This document shows, one piece after another, positions 48,301 to 59,700 of a stretch of DNA of 64,000 bases. Location: positions 122,227,701 through 122,291,700 of the forward strand of contig CM046444.1 in assembly GCA_025506515.1 (NCBI GenBank). Reading direction: 5' to 3'. Source of the stretch: Flaveria trinervia. Lineage: Eukaryota > Streptophyta > Magnoliopsida > Asterales > Asteraceae. The notes beneath the pieces were generated by a model that saw nothing but the letters and a program-made list of their open reading frames with translations, did no database searches and was not told the DNA's origin. How positions within the stretch are numbered: the stretch's first letter is position 1; every line of letters begins with the position of its first letter. The position numbers were made by a program, and so were the translations under genes.

Positions 48301-51300
48301 TGGTCATCATTATTCCTCCTGTCATGCTTCTTTTGACTCCATATCATACATGTTTAAAACTATTTTGTCCTGTTTTAGGCAGTCAAAGGGATTTGCATTT
48401 GTTAAATTCACATGCAAGCAGGACGCAGAAAATGTAAGGATAATTCTAATACATAAGTTGCACATTTTCTTCTGTTCTCATGAAAGTGAATTCAATGTCT
48501 TTTAATTCTAATACATAAGTTGCACATTCAATGTCTTTTAATTCTTTTTTTTCAGGCTATCCAGAAGTTTAATGGCAAAAATATTGGTAAAAGGCCCATT
48601 GCTGTCGATTGGGCTGTACCAAAGAAAATATATACAGCTGGTTCTCAAGTTGCTTTAAAAGATGGTAACTTTGCTCTTTGCATGTGTCTTCATTTCCTAT
48701 ATATCTTGTTTCTTTAAATGCCTTCAATTGCCTTCAATTGTTTCCTCTTGATAGACTACTGAAGGATTCTTAAAGCTTTATAATATTATGTGATCATAAA
48801 TTTATGCTGTTTTGGCGCAATGATTGGGCCAAATATCTTTTTCAATCCGTTTCCAACAAACTTTTCTAGTTAATTTTAATTTTGATTGTATATTCTAATG
48901 TAATAGGTAAATCACAGGAAATCAACCCTTTTGATGCGTAGGCTGATAGGTGTTTATGGCCTGCACATTTGCAAATCTTTCATTTCTTATTTCCTGTGGA
49001 ATATCTATTTGCTTACTTGGCATTATGTTCTAGCTTTATTTAAACTTTACATAATTTGAGTTTATGACATTTACAGGGGAGAAAGAAAGTGATGAAGAGG
49101 ATCCTGATAGCGATGTGGAAGATGATCATGTGGAAATGGACAAAAACACACAACATTCTAATAAAAATGCTTATGTGTCAGATGACTCTGATTTAGTCAA
49201 AGAAGAAGTCAATTTTGATGAAGAAGCAGATGTTGCAAGAAAAGTTCTAAATAATTTCCTTTCATCAAATGACAATGTTGCATCTGCCAAGCAGGGCGAT
49301 GAAACCATGGATGTAAACAACAATAAATCTGAAAGTTTGACCAAAACCGAAACGCTGAAAAAATCTGAAAAGTTGATCAAATCTGAGAAGACAAACCTTA
49401 AAACAGCTGAGACAGAAGAAGAGTTGGAGAGAACACTTTTTATATCTAATCTTCCTTTTGATATAACTAATGAGGAAGTAAAAGAACGTTTCATAGGATT
49501 TGGTGAAATCCAGTCTTTTGTTCCTGTTCTTCATCCAGTGACCAAGTAATGGCCAGTCTATATTAAATATTTATCTATTCTGCTTACCTCTTATCATAAA
49601 TTTATTAAAAAAATGTTAAATTGATTTGAAGGAGACCAAGGGGAACTGGATTTCTCAAATTTAAAACAGTTGAGGCTGCTGATGCTTCATTTGAAGCAGC
49701 AACTGCTGTAGCTGGTTTGGGTATTATTCTCAAAGGCAGGCAGTTAAAAGTTTTGAAGGCTTTAAATAAAAAAGCTGCTCATGACAAGGAAGAAGAAAAG
49801 AAAAAGAAGGAAGAGATTGACCATCGCAACCTCTATTTAGCTAAGGTTGGCTCTAAATTCTTTTGTGCCTGTTTCATGGATGTGGGAATATGGGTTGGTC
49901 GGGTAATGGGTTCAGGTTAGAACAGATCGAACCAGGTCCTGCTGTACTGGTGATTCGAAACATCGTCCAAAAATTTATAATTGTTATTAGTTAGTCTGTT
50001 AAAAGTACACTTTAGCCAACCCTTGATCATTTTTCATGGTCAGCTCTTTTACCTGTTTCTTTCTCGCTATTTTTATTTACCTATTAGAGATGAAACACAA
50101 CCTGAATTGAATTATTTATAATCAAACTCTTCAAAATTTAGTTCAGCTTTTAAACCGGGTCATAGGATTCATGTCTGATAATGAAAGTCATCTTTGTTTT
50201 AATAGGAAGGTCTTATTCTTGAGGGTACTCCAGCTGCTGAAGGAGTTTCAGAGAGCGACATGTCGAAACGTCGATCGTAAGTGTCAGACATGATTTGTAA
50301 AATAGTAAATTTTCTGGAATAAATGTAGTGAAAAGCTGATATATAGGTTGAGATGTTTATTACTAAGGAGATGATTTATCATTTTCTTAATCCGTTACAA
50401 AGTCCCTTAGAAATTAATATTTATTCATATTAGATTGTTTGAGTAACCATTTGAATTTTTTCATCTTTACCACTAAAAAAGTAAGTGGATGTCTGGATTT
50501 GCTTTTTGGAACTTATCATTGGATATTATGGCAACTCGACATTGCAATGATCAGTATTTTATGTTGGGACAAACAAGTTACGGTTCTGGTTCTCTAGGTC
50601 AAATAATCAATTTCATGCTAGTTGAGATGAAACTGATTATCTTTAGGTAAACTGTAATTTGCTTTTTTTTCATTTTTTAACCTAATTTAAGAGGATTATA
50701 TCCCCATTTCACAATACAACTCTGTTTCTTCTAAAAAATTCTCTTTTAAGTAGGTTTTTTTAATTAATTTTTTAAAGTATGAGAGAGTCACTTAATACTC
50801 AAAACATATAAAATCATCTGATTCTTAGTTTATTACAACTTCAGGCAACAGAAACACTCTTAAACACTATCTTCTATGGCCCATTTATAAAATTGCTAAG
50901 CTTTCATCTTTTCTGGCAAATATGAATTGCAGGTTGGAGCAGAAGAAGGAAACTAAACTTAAATCCCCAAATTTTCATGTTTCAAAAACGAGACTTATTA
51001 TGTACAATGTTCCAAAGTCGATGAATGAAAAGCAACTTAAAAAACTTTGCTTAGATGCAGTGACATCTCGTGCTACAAAACAAAAGCCTATGATCCGACA
51101 GGTAACTTACATCTTGTGCAAGATGAGCCGATCACTTTTAGCATGTGTCAAGGCTAGGCTGGTCTGCCGCATAATACCCTTTTTTCTGTTTTGTTTTCTA
51201 TGAATAATTAATGCAGCATTTTTTTACTGACTAAACCCCTCAACATTCTTTCATTAATTAAGTCCTCAAAGTTGTTTTCGGGTTAAAGATATATAACACA

Positions 51301-53006
51301 TGAGTGATGGAGTCCTCAACCTTTGTTTATTTATAGCTCAAATCTGTTAAAATTTCAGGAACTTAATTGCATACGTTGTGAAATTAAGTAGGGTTTTCTT
51401 AGACCAACCGTTGTTTAAAGTTTGTATGCAGAAACAATAGATTTCAGTCGACTTTCAACTGTTTGACCTGTCTTCTTTTAGCTAATTATTTTCAACATGT
51501 TTGAGATAAAAATAACTGAAATTGAATATTTACATGTTAATGGTCTAAATTGACATGTTTTGGAGTTCCTACTTCCTCCACATTTCTTTTTCTTATTTTA
51601 ATACTGCTTTGTGTAGATTAAGTTATTGAAGGATTCTGTTAAAGGAAAAGAAATCTCAAAGAATCATTCCCGTGGGGTTGCTTTTATCGAGTTTACAGAA
51701 CATCAACATGCGCTTGTGGCTCTTAGAGTTCTTAATAATAATCCTGGTATGTTTTTATATTAATAGGCTGTCGATAGAGGTGGCAAAATGGGTGGGTTGG
51801 GCTGAATATCAAAGCGGGTTCAGGCTGAAATTGGCTAATTCTATGTACAGGTTCGGCTGACCTGAAGCACCTTTTCATAACCATAAGTATGTCATTAAGA
51901 TTACAAAAGATATAATTCCAATAATAACTATATCTTTTGAATTAAAGGATCGTTTAAGTTTATGCAATTTACTATGTACTTTTTCGCAGGCCAAAACATG
52001 TTCGTGTGAAAATGGTTAATTCTTTTTTTTGTAGAGATTGGGTTAGGTTTGGTCGAACATGAAAAGCCTTTTTTATAAAGAATTGGTGTGTTAAATACAA
52101 TTACAAAAGTTATATAATTTTGTGCAGTAATCTAGTCTTTTATATGTTGAAAGGATTTATGAGTCTTTATGTAATTATAAATATGCTTTGGTCTTCTTTT
52201 CACCTGTTTTTTAAGATTACTTTTTAATCTTACTGTGTTTGAGATAAAACTTAGCCTGGATTGACCCATTTGAAGTAACTAGGTTGAAACTGATCCTGTA
52301 GGGCTGTCTCTCTAGTGTAGCATTGTTTTGGTATTTATCTTCAATAATCAATTTATTTTAGTCTATAATCTATTTTTATATATATATGAGGTGTGGGTTT
52401 CACTTCTTTCTGTAAATCTTTTTGAACACAGAAACTTTCACTAGCGAGCATCGCCCGATTGTGGAATTTGCTCTTGATAATATTCAAACGTTGAGGCAAC
52501 GTAATGATAAGATTGAAGCTCAACAGAAAGGATTCAGTAACAATGCTGAAAACACCGAGAACGAACCCGATGTTCACAAACCCATTGACCGGTCAAACAA
52601 CTTGTCAAGAAAACGCAAGACCCGAGAAAACAGGAAGGATAAGGTAGCAGAAACCGAAACTAAACCCGCCAAGAGAAAGCTTACGGGCTCTAGTGAATCG
52701 TTGGAGGCCCAACAAGAAGTAAAAGAGTTGAAGGGACGTTTTGCAGCCCGGTCTGGGCCTGCTGGTGTAATCGATGTACCCAATAAAAAGAGGTCAAGAG
52801 ATAAAAAAGAGTTGCAGAATGAAGATACAGGCCCAGTTAAAAGAAGGAAAAATAAACAAAATAAGGACCCATTAGGGCAAGACACAGTGGATAAACTTGA
52901 CATGCTTATCGAGCAATATAGATCAAAATTCTCCGGAAACCGAACCAACAAAAGTGAAAGTGAAAACCAAGGTTCCAGGCGGCTTGGACGGTGGTTCCAG
53001 TCTTAG
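36369..53006 (+). CDS. RBM28: Nucleolar multi-RRM protein, RBM28/Nop4 family
   Basis: Nineteen exons join in frame to 949 residues: 36369-36473, 36577-36637, 38856-38892, 39183-39313, 39422-39562, 39666-39761, 39856-39934, 40717-40850, 47477-47616, 48007-48057, 48154-48236, 48379-48433, 48556-48664, 49077-49545, 49632-49845, 50206-50276, 50933-51101, 51617-51746, 52432-53006. RRM-type domains start near residues 22 (VFVSNLPY; RNP1 RGFAFVQF 61-68), 222 (VVIGGL), 317 (LIIRNLPF; KGFAFVKF 356-363), 526 (RTLFISNLPF) and 678 (TRLIMYNVP; RGVAFIEF 734-741). Acidic and Lys-rich linkers and a basic tail containing GRFAARSGPAGVIDVPNKKR complete it. Yeast Nop4 and human RBM28 act in 60S pre-rRNA processing. 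Intron 1 is GC-AG. Exon 6 needs a shifted acceptor to stay open (see findings). Introns 2, 7 and 8 hold retrotransposon sequence. Confidence 0.92.
36792..38006 (-). mobile_element. Short non-autonomous LTR retrotransposon in RBM28 intron 2
   Basis: LTRs of 258 bp (36792-37049) and 259 bp (37748-38006), both TGATAAG...GTATCA, differ by four substitutions and one indel. A perfect 5-bp target duplication gctga lies at 36787-36791 and 38007-38011. The 698-bp interior reads on the minus strand. A primer-site candidate TGGTTCCATTGCCGG follows the 5' LTR (37740-37726) and a purine-rich tract AGGGTGGCAGAA precedes the 3' LTR (about 37050-37062). There is no pol. The size and content fit a TRIM/TR-GAG class element. 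Confidence 0.85.
36968..37720 (-). CDS. Retroelement ORF, gag-like, in the short LTR element
   Basis: An uninterrupted 250-codon ORF begins MVQTRIGV at 37720, just inside the primer site, and runs through the whole interior into the 3' LTR. The first ~35 residues form a short predicted helix (SDQIAAQLAVIATKLAAIEAQ). The middle is Pro/Gln/Asn-rich. Near the purine tract it reads DKSFFQGGRIDT, reminiscent of the C-terminal end of many plant gypsy polyproteins, where the polypurine tract is itself coding. The ORF may therefore be a fusion left by an internal deletion. No zinc knuckle, protease or reverse transcriptase. Whether it is translated is unknown. Confidence 0.45.
   Translation of the reverse strand: MVQTRIGVSSDQIAAQLAVIATKLAAIEAQWRDDVAALKITMFGKPTSNQAPPPAPSTPLFLPDFGTIHRPKTGLQTLAPPPCHEQPPTPLQRPTPNQSMVPNQSIATSTPLPKLTVLHNQNIAPMHPMANSSDLLVTLPNQIIKSMHVWYFPFKLTTMRGTPNESVAGQHEWRPPWWTVEIAPHPMVRLEWRPPWVFDKVQSGFIRTVSSRLEDKSFFQGGRIDTYPINPVGPMTHDPVKWKLQWWGSG
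40310..40560 (+). mobile_element. Truncated copia 3' end in RBM28 intron 7
   Basis: A short frame ending at 40407 reads NSNVRLANVFTKPLRG, the conserved end of a copia RNase H domain. A purine tract (aaggggggggg, about 40442-40452) follows, and then tgttaaaatatattagggtg at 40453, an LTR start, with a TATA-like ctatatata near 40508. Near 40540 catcatggcatcatgc resembles an LTR end followed by an initiator-tRNA primer site, giving a very short LTR (~90 bp); that boundary is uncertain. Everything upstream of the RNase H end is missing. Confidence 0.6.
41378..41694 (-). repeat. Copia 3' LTR (left in window)
   Basis: 317 bp, TG...CA termini on the minus strand. Directly adjacent at 41695-41706 the minus strand reads aagtgggagatt, the polypurine tract. 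Confidence 0.95.
41921..44969 (-). pseudogene. Copia pol: protease, integrase, reverse transcriptase, RNase H (broken)
   Basis: Domains in order: protease motif DSGASFHA (44966-44943); integrase with the HQRLGHMSEKG zinc region, IHTDVFGP and KSDNGGEY; reverse transcriptase with WLYRAKEDHNG, QLDVKIAFLHGDL and the catalytic YVDD at 42832-42821; RNase H with SDADLGG and STTEAEYMAAAEA. Lesions: a frame change at about 44340 inside integrase, in-frame stops at 44105-44107 (TAA) and 44072-44074 (TGA), and a frame change near 42010 after KNPSHHGKTKH that removes the normal C-terminus. An 11-bp tandem duplication at about 42468-42490 adds residues before YAMVCTRPD. Confidence 0.9.
44990..45805 (-). 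pseudogene. Copia gag (broken)
   Basis: It starts MADNGRTKIDKFDG at 45805 and has the FGFWKMQIKDLL block typical of UBN2/Retrotran_gag_2 capsid proteins. An in-frame TAG interrupts it at 45656-45658, after which the same frame continues through the capsid domain to a CCHC zinc knuckle (CWNCKEHGHFRSQC, about 45117-45076). The frame is lost near 44990, before the protease motif, which lies in another frame. Confidence 0.85.
45890..46080. repeat. GC-rich triplet-repeat leader of the copia element
   Basis: Imperfect ggc/gct/gtg triplet repeats (ggcggcggtggcggcagc type) occupy the untranslated leader between primer site and gag, in sharp contrast to the AT-rich surroundings. On the minus strand it reads as CCGCCGCC-type sequence. 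Confidence 0.85.
46121..46132 (-). promoter_or_regulatory. Primer-binding site of the copia element
   Basis: The minus strand reads TGGTATCAGAGC two bases inside the 5' LTR. This is the classic complement to the 3' end of initiator methionine tRNA used by most plant copia elements. Confidence 0.95.
46135..46451 (-). repeat. Copia 5' LTR (right in window)
   Basis: 317 bp and five substitutions from the other LTR. It carries the presumed promoter (tataaata-type sequence on the minus strand) driving antisense to the host gene. Confidence 0.95.
46485..46805. mobile_element. MITE-like inverted-repeat element in RBM28 intron 8
   Basis: The left end tgttgtcaaaagcccacaagg and the reverse complement of the right end (agttgtcgaaagcacaaggc) match over about 20 bp with a few differences, and the ends are richer in GC than the interior. 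No 8-bp target duplication was evident. Probably a hAT-type MITE; borders approximate. Confidence 0.5.
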
Positions 53007-53579
53007 ATTCATGGTACAAGATGGATCAGTGACCATGGTGAGTCGTAGTATCATGGTTCTAGACGGCTCAGATGGTGGTTCAGAGTCATAGTTTTGGTAT
53101 GTTGTGTAACTTTTATCTCAAATGTCTGCTTAGTACAAGTTATAATTCCTTCATTTTAGAGAAAATGTACCTTCAAAATTTTTTGGAAAGAATTTAACAG
53201 TTATAAACTTTTTGTGGACAAAAGCTTTTGATTATTTTTCACAAATTATAGTAGGGTATTCATTGTTACCCAGACCCGTGTGTTTTACCTGTTTAGTGGT
53301 TTAATTGTTTGATTTGGCGGTTTGACAATATTTTATTAAATATTTTTTTTGTTTGTATTGAAATTTTTAATTGGTAAAAGAAGGTTGATTGTTATAACAA
53401 GTGTATATAATTATATATTTTGGAAATAAGAAGTATATAAATAATTAAGGTTACAACAACTTGTTCAATTTTCAAAATGGACAACATTAAATGGCCAAAC
53501 GACCGTATATCAAATTGTTTAGATATCAAACCAGCCAAACAAACTTGTTTTCGTTTAGACAGTTTTTAATGGTTTCAAA
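53007..53579. other. 3' UTR and flank of the RBM28-like gene
   Basis: The sequence just after the stop repeats tcatggt and gatggttcagag motifs and then becomes AT-rich. No further ORF with meaning. Polyadenylation probably occurs in the first few hundred bases. Confidence 0.45.
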
Positions 53580-54196
53580 TAGGGCTGTAAGCGAAATGAA
53601 CAAAACCGAATGGAGTTTTGTTCGTTTTTGTTCATTAAAATTTGAAAGTGTTTACGAAGGTTCACGAGCACTTACCAAACGAAAGTTTTTGCTCATGAAC
53701 ACGTAGCCGAACGGTTCACAAACATGTAACCGAACGGTTCACCATTACAGACGACCATATACTATTTAAAGTTAAGGACTTGATGTAATGATTATATACA
53801 TGAATATAAACAAATGTATTATCGAATGCTCATGAATGTAAACAATCATAAGCAAGATGTTAGGTTGATAAAAAAATAAAAAAATTCAAAATATATATAA
53901 CTAGATAAATTAATTAAAAATAAAGTAATAAAATATATATATTAAAATTTAATGAATAGACATAACAAATACAATCAAACATACATAACAAATGTAAACA
54001 AACATAAATGAATATAGACGAACACCTAAACAAACGTTCACAAACACAATATTTGTTCATGTTCGTTCGTTTAACTAAACTGATGTAATTTTTCTGTTTA
54101 TGTTCTCATTCATTAATTAAACGAGTGATAAAAACGAACTTTCAGCCAAACGATCCAAGAATTATGCAATGAGCGTTCGGTTTGTTTACAATCATA
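53580..54196. mobile_element. hAT-type MITE, 617 bp, with perfect 8-bp target duplication
   Basis: Flanked by gtttcaaa at 53572-53579 and 54197-54204. The left end tagggctgtaagcgaaatga and the reverse complement of the right end (tatgattgtaaacaaaccga) are imperfect inverted repeats. The interior is rich in cgttcg/cgaac motifs near both ends and AT-rich in the middle. There is no transposase. Confidence 0.8.
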
Positions 54197-54204
54197 GTTT
54201 CAAA

Positions 54205-56129
54205 ACAGTGCAAGTTAAATACCATTTACTCATTTAGGGTCTATTTTCTTTTTGAATTGAGACTTGATTTAGATTTGGGACCATTTGGTTGTGCTAGTCT
54301 TTTAAATAGCATAAAAAATAGTGGGTGCCACACTAATGGTCTTTCCAATTCATAACGTACAAGTTTTTATTGCACAAGATGTGTAGTTACCTTTGGTGAA
54401 ATTGGTTTGAAATGAATGCCGGTGAGGTTGACATTATATGTGCAACCATGTGCTATGGCTTAAGTTGCACTAAATGTGGTAGTTAGGTAGAATATTATTA
54501 CATGTTTCTTTTCATAGGTATTAGGGCATTTGTTTTAAAATTACTCAAATACCCTTTTTAATAATCAACTATCTGATAAAATATTCATATAAACATTTTT
54601 TTAAATATTTTTTGAATTACAACTATAACTATTTGTACTAAAAGTTTGTCTCATGGCTATTTTTATGTCAAACATAACAAAAACATGACTTTTATAGGAA
54701 CAACACTAGCCTCATTTATGATTTGAGAACATAATAGTCACATCAATTTTGAAGTGTTAGGAGCATCAACACCGACACTCTCACGAACACGTCTCTTTCA
54801 GTCACATGGTGGTTTTCGAGGAATATTGACGGATGTCTTCCTCTTACTCTCTCCAAACTCACTCTTTCAATCCCATAGTTGTCGTTACAATGAAAACACA
54901 CCCTCTCTCTTTATCACCTTGTTCGTCCCCCTTGATGCCACCTAAGTCAGTGACGCCCTACAAGGATCTCACGTACAAACACCTCTACGAAGATGAGCTC
55001 ATACTTTAGAGCCAAATCAACTTGTATACATTACAAGTTAAATGAGTCTTAAACATAGTGCTAAATTTTGTATTTCGTATCACAACGCGACTAAAACCTT
55101 ATAAACGTTACCTAAGCGTTATATGGGTCAGGTCGAGACGAAACATTTCTTACTTATTATGATGCAACCAAAAGCACAAATATAAGAGTACAAGCAAAAT
55201 CAAATTGGTGGTATGCACATGTCTCTAGCTTCCAATAATTTATGTTTGTGGGATTAGGAATATGGGCATATTTATATATGGAAACAAATGAACATGGGAA
55301 CAAATACATGGCCCTTAGGATGACCTACAACCAATTTTTCTTTCGGCTCATCATCATCCTCATCTTGGTTATAATATTTGAATTAGGTCAAATAAGTTTT
55401 GAGGTTAAAGCCAAAAGGGAAAAGTTAAAAATAAAGTTATTAAGGTTCTGAGTTTATTAATTTTCTGATTGACTAATTTTTTTTAATCAATAATGTCATT
55501 GTGTATCTTTTGTAGTTTGAGCATCTTAATTGTCTTAGAAAGTAAATGAAACGGACGTAAAAAAGTTGTATTCTTGTGATACATGTAGGAGTGTTAATAA
55601 ACCTTTAAAATCGGTTATAATATCCAAACCAAAACAAATAAGCTAGATCATCTAGGTTGGTTGGGAGTATAATGGCTAGGTAGACGATTTATGTTGTGAA
55701 GCCTATCATGTAAACCGAGTCATTTCTTTATTTGTTTCGTTGGTATGGCCTACCCAATCAATCCAAACGGTTTGGTTTGCTATTTTCCGAAACCATGAGT
55801 TAGTGCCCCAGTCAAAAAATCCGTCAAAACTGTTAAACGAGCCGTAAACACCTCTAGCAACATGTTTTTTTGTTTTGCCTAATTAAACACATCTAGCAAC
55901 ATTTTTTTGTTTTAACTAATAAAAGGGTGACACACTTAAAATGAGTACTTGTTTAAGCCAAAATTACAATTTTAAAATCCTGATAATCATATATTAATGA
56001 TCAAGTAAAGAATAAAGATCAAACGAATGATAACCGAGCAAATCTTAAAGATAAAAAGAGTAACTTTCGACCATTAACTATATATTAATTATCAACTTTT
56101 ATATGTTTTATAAGTTGTACATTATATTT
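54205..56129. other. Intergenic DNA
   Basis: No gene recognised. About 54740-55030 has a different base composition (agcatcaacaccgacactctc ... ccacctaagtcagtgacgcc) and may be an eroded element or a transposed gene fragment without open frame. Confidence 0.4.
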
Positions 56130-56594
56130 TATGAGTTGTACTTCTTGGTTTTTTTTTTTTTTTCTTTTTTAATTATTTTTACTTTCAACTATAATACTTT
56201 TATATATTTCACAATTTAACCCTAATACTTTTTATCTCTCAAATTTTGTCTCATATACATTTTATTTTTTACATGCTTTCCTTTTTACGTGATGGTCTAA
56301 GTTTACGAGTTAGACACTGCAACGTATGTGTGTGGTTCAACGTTTTCACATCTATTTGTTATGATTTAACTCCGTTGACACAACGCACGGGTCTTAAATC
56401 GACTTAGTTATTGTTTTCTATGTCTTACGTTTCGCGTGCGTTATTCGATGTTTTTAGATCTACTTTTCGTTTGGTCTTATATTTTTTGTCTTTATTCTTT
56501 TTTAATATGATTTTTCCGATGTTAGCGTAACATTAATGCTACCTGTTATGGTTTTACGTCACCCGCCGTAACGCGACCGGGGCTTAATAATAGT
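56130..56594 (+). mobile_element. Helitron-like remnant, copy 3
   Basis: Shares with the copies at 7900 and 10545 the ordered blocks gcaacgtatgtgtgtggttcaacg, cttagttattgtttt, tctacttttcgtttggtctta and gtaacattaatgctacctg. Near the right end cccgccgtaacgcgaccgggg can form a GC-rich hairpin, followed by aataatagt, a one-base variant of the expected CTAGT terminus. Confidence 0.5.
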
Positions 56595-56702
56595 TCAAAG
56601 TAAAAACTAAATCTTTAACACCCTACATGAATCATCCTGTGTAATTTATTAATATTATAATATATTTGAGTTGAAATGTAGAAAGAAAATAAAAAATGAT
56701 AT

Positions 56703-56767
<65 letters not shown>

Positions 56768-59700
56768 AATGAATAATGGAAAGAGACAAGAGTTTGAGGC
56801 GTCCAGGTATGCTCAATGTGACACCACATGTTCTTGCTTTTGTCATTTCATAGGCATTTAATCATTAATAATTTCATCATTTTCGGTTTGCTTTAGTCCT
56901 TTTAAACTTTCCTTAATATCAAAGGAGTTATCAGCACCGACTCTCTTATTTATTATATTTTATACTAAGTTAGATATTCGTATGTTATATTTATTATAAT
57001 AAAATATTTATATAATAAATTATATATATATATATATATATTTATGTAATCCAATATGTGGTATAGATAACATATCAATAAAATTACTATATATAACAAA
57101 CATATAAGGTATAAATAAAAGTATAATTTTTTTTATTATTCATACATATACATAAACATTTTATACATCGTTATAAAATATTTTTAGTTTTAACAATAAT
57201 TAGCTATAAATTAAACTATATTAATAAAGTTAAGTTTTATTGAAGTTTTTTTAATATAATGGTTTTTATTTCTAGAAAGAGATTATCTTGGTATTATATT
57301 ATTAATGAGAGTTAAATAGAAAACTTTGTTGAAGTCACGATTTTACCAAAATTGGAAATTATTACGTGTGACACATGAACAATCCTACGTGACGTCTGTG
57401 TGGAGATGACGTGAATATACTAAAAGGTAACCATACGGCTATAGTTATTTTGCTTTATTAGATTAGATTTTTGACTAATAAAGTTTGAAATAATTTAATA
57501 TATTTAGAGTTTGTTATTTCAATAGTAATTAGTTTATTGAGTTATGTGATTAGATGGCTGCAAAATTTTACCATAAGTGAATTTAAACAATGTGACCCTT
57601 AAAATGTTTAACTAATTTTAATAACTCGTACATTCGTACGTACGACTTATGCCAAATAAAATCCGAAACTTTAATCTTGTAGAAGGACACCTCATACGAA
57701 ATCATTTTTACAATAAGTTTTAAAAAAATTGAAAATTAGAATAAAAAGATACAAACCATTAAAAAATGGCCCCATTGATATGAGTCATGTTATAATCATA
57801 ATTATGCTTTTATGTTCTCAATTCTCAAATCTATCCCTAAACACGTTTTCTTTGGGGTGAGTTTTCAAGATGGGGCCTACGACAATAACATAACCTAACC
57901 AAAAAGAAAAATATATCTTTATGTTTGACGGTAGCAAAATCTCTTTCTTAATAATCATAATTTACAAACCACTAAAGTTAATTTGTGTGATCGATCATCT
58001 AGGTTAGAACCATCAAATCGATAAATCGTTTAAGTTGATATCTAGTCCATAGTATAAAATGAGAATGACCAAACATACTATTTTTATACTGAACGTTAAT
58101 TTTTTTATGGGAGATTATTTTTCTTAAAGAGGGTGGAGCCCACCAAATGCGTAAGAAAAAATTGTACATATAGTAGCTCCGGTTTAAATATTAATCGTAT
58201 AGAACAACATTAAAAAAAATAAAGAAAAATGAAAGAAATTGTAGAAGAAGATATCAAAAGGATAATATGGGATGAATGACCCTCAAAAAGAGCCCCTTTA
58301 GTGCCCATGCCCAATGAAGTATTAACCACTTCTTGTACACAACATTATGACTTTTGTCTCAAATTTTCTTAAATTTCCAATTTTGCCATACTTGTATGTT
58401 TTTTTGTCCAAATATATTATATTTAAAGTTACATTCTCTTATTAATTACAACAATGTCAATGTCGGTGAAGATTAAAATCAATAGACATAAAATACGTAA
58501 AGTTTTGATATGTTCACGTGTCATTTAAAATGTCATCAAATAAATGAAGTTGACACTTTTTAATAAAATAAACTAGCTACGCGTAAAAGGTAGACTACTG
58601 CCAAAAAATCAAATACACAAACTTGACATTTTTCAACAAAATAAGCTTAGATACACATACAAAGTGGACGATTAGCAAAAGAAAAAATTATGTGTAAATG
58701 AAAAAGTACATTACAACCTATTCTTAACATATCATAAAGACATGAAGTAATTTTAATATTTCATAACTAAAATGTTTAAAACCTTTCAAATGTCGACATT
58801 ATCGAATAACTATGTTTAACTATAATAAAGTATTTACAAGATGATTATTCAATAATTGTGTTGTGAATAAGATATTATCTAGATATGTGATGAGTAGTCA
58901 AAACTTTATTATAAACTTGCGTGCTAAGTCGTGATTCTTGAATACCCAAAACAAAAAATTCAACAACCTATTTTTTATTCTACACTTGCACTGCCACGGT
59001 TACCCCTAATAAATAACACACACATATATATGTTTTGTATTACTTTAAATTATATTATCTTGTATAACAGAGGACATGTTTTTTGATATTTACTAGTGTT
59101 TTTTTTCATGTCACATGATCTAGCTAACATTTATTATCAGACAAAGGTACAAACAAATTGACTACAAGTACACACACTTTACCATGTGTCATGTGTGCAG
59201 GATTGGAGCATCTTCTTTGTAGTTTAAATTTTATTATCCATTAAATGTAAAAAAAGAGAAAATCATAATATATTTGTTTGTTAAGTTCATAATTGCTGTT
59301 AATCTTTACGTCACACAAAATTTATTTAATAGTCATTAAAGTGTATTTTACAGATTTACTGAATTTTCTTTGAACATACAAATTGACAAACTTTTTATTA
59401 ACAATAATAACAGTTGGTTATATAGATAACCACGTGGTTTGGTAAAAGTAACAATTTTGATTATTAAGTAAAAAAATTAACAAAGTTTAAGTACTAACTT
59501 TTAATTCTAACATAGGTTCAATTTTATTATCTTTTCTGTTAAATTAGGCTGACATTTTATACTCAAATTTTTTGTTATTGTATTAAATGAAAAATCAGCC
59601 GTAATATTCAATCTTGATACAAAAATTAAAAGTTCATATCTTTTTTTTGAACGACAAATGTGTGACTATGATTCGGAGAATAAGTGTTATCTTAATCAGA

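Noticed and set aside
52574..52951. Antisense 125-codon ORF in the last RBM28-like exon
   Set aside because: Mirror of a Lys/Glu-rich coding region, with no motif.
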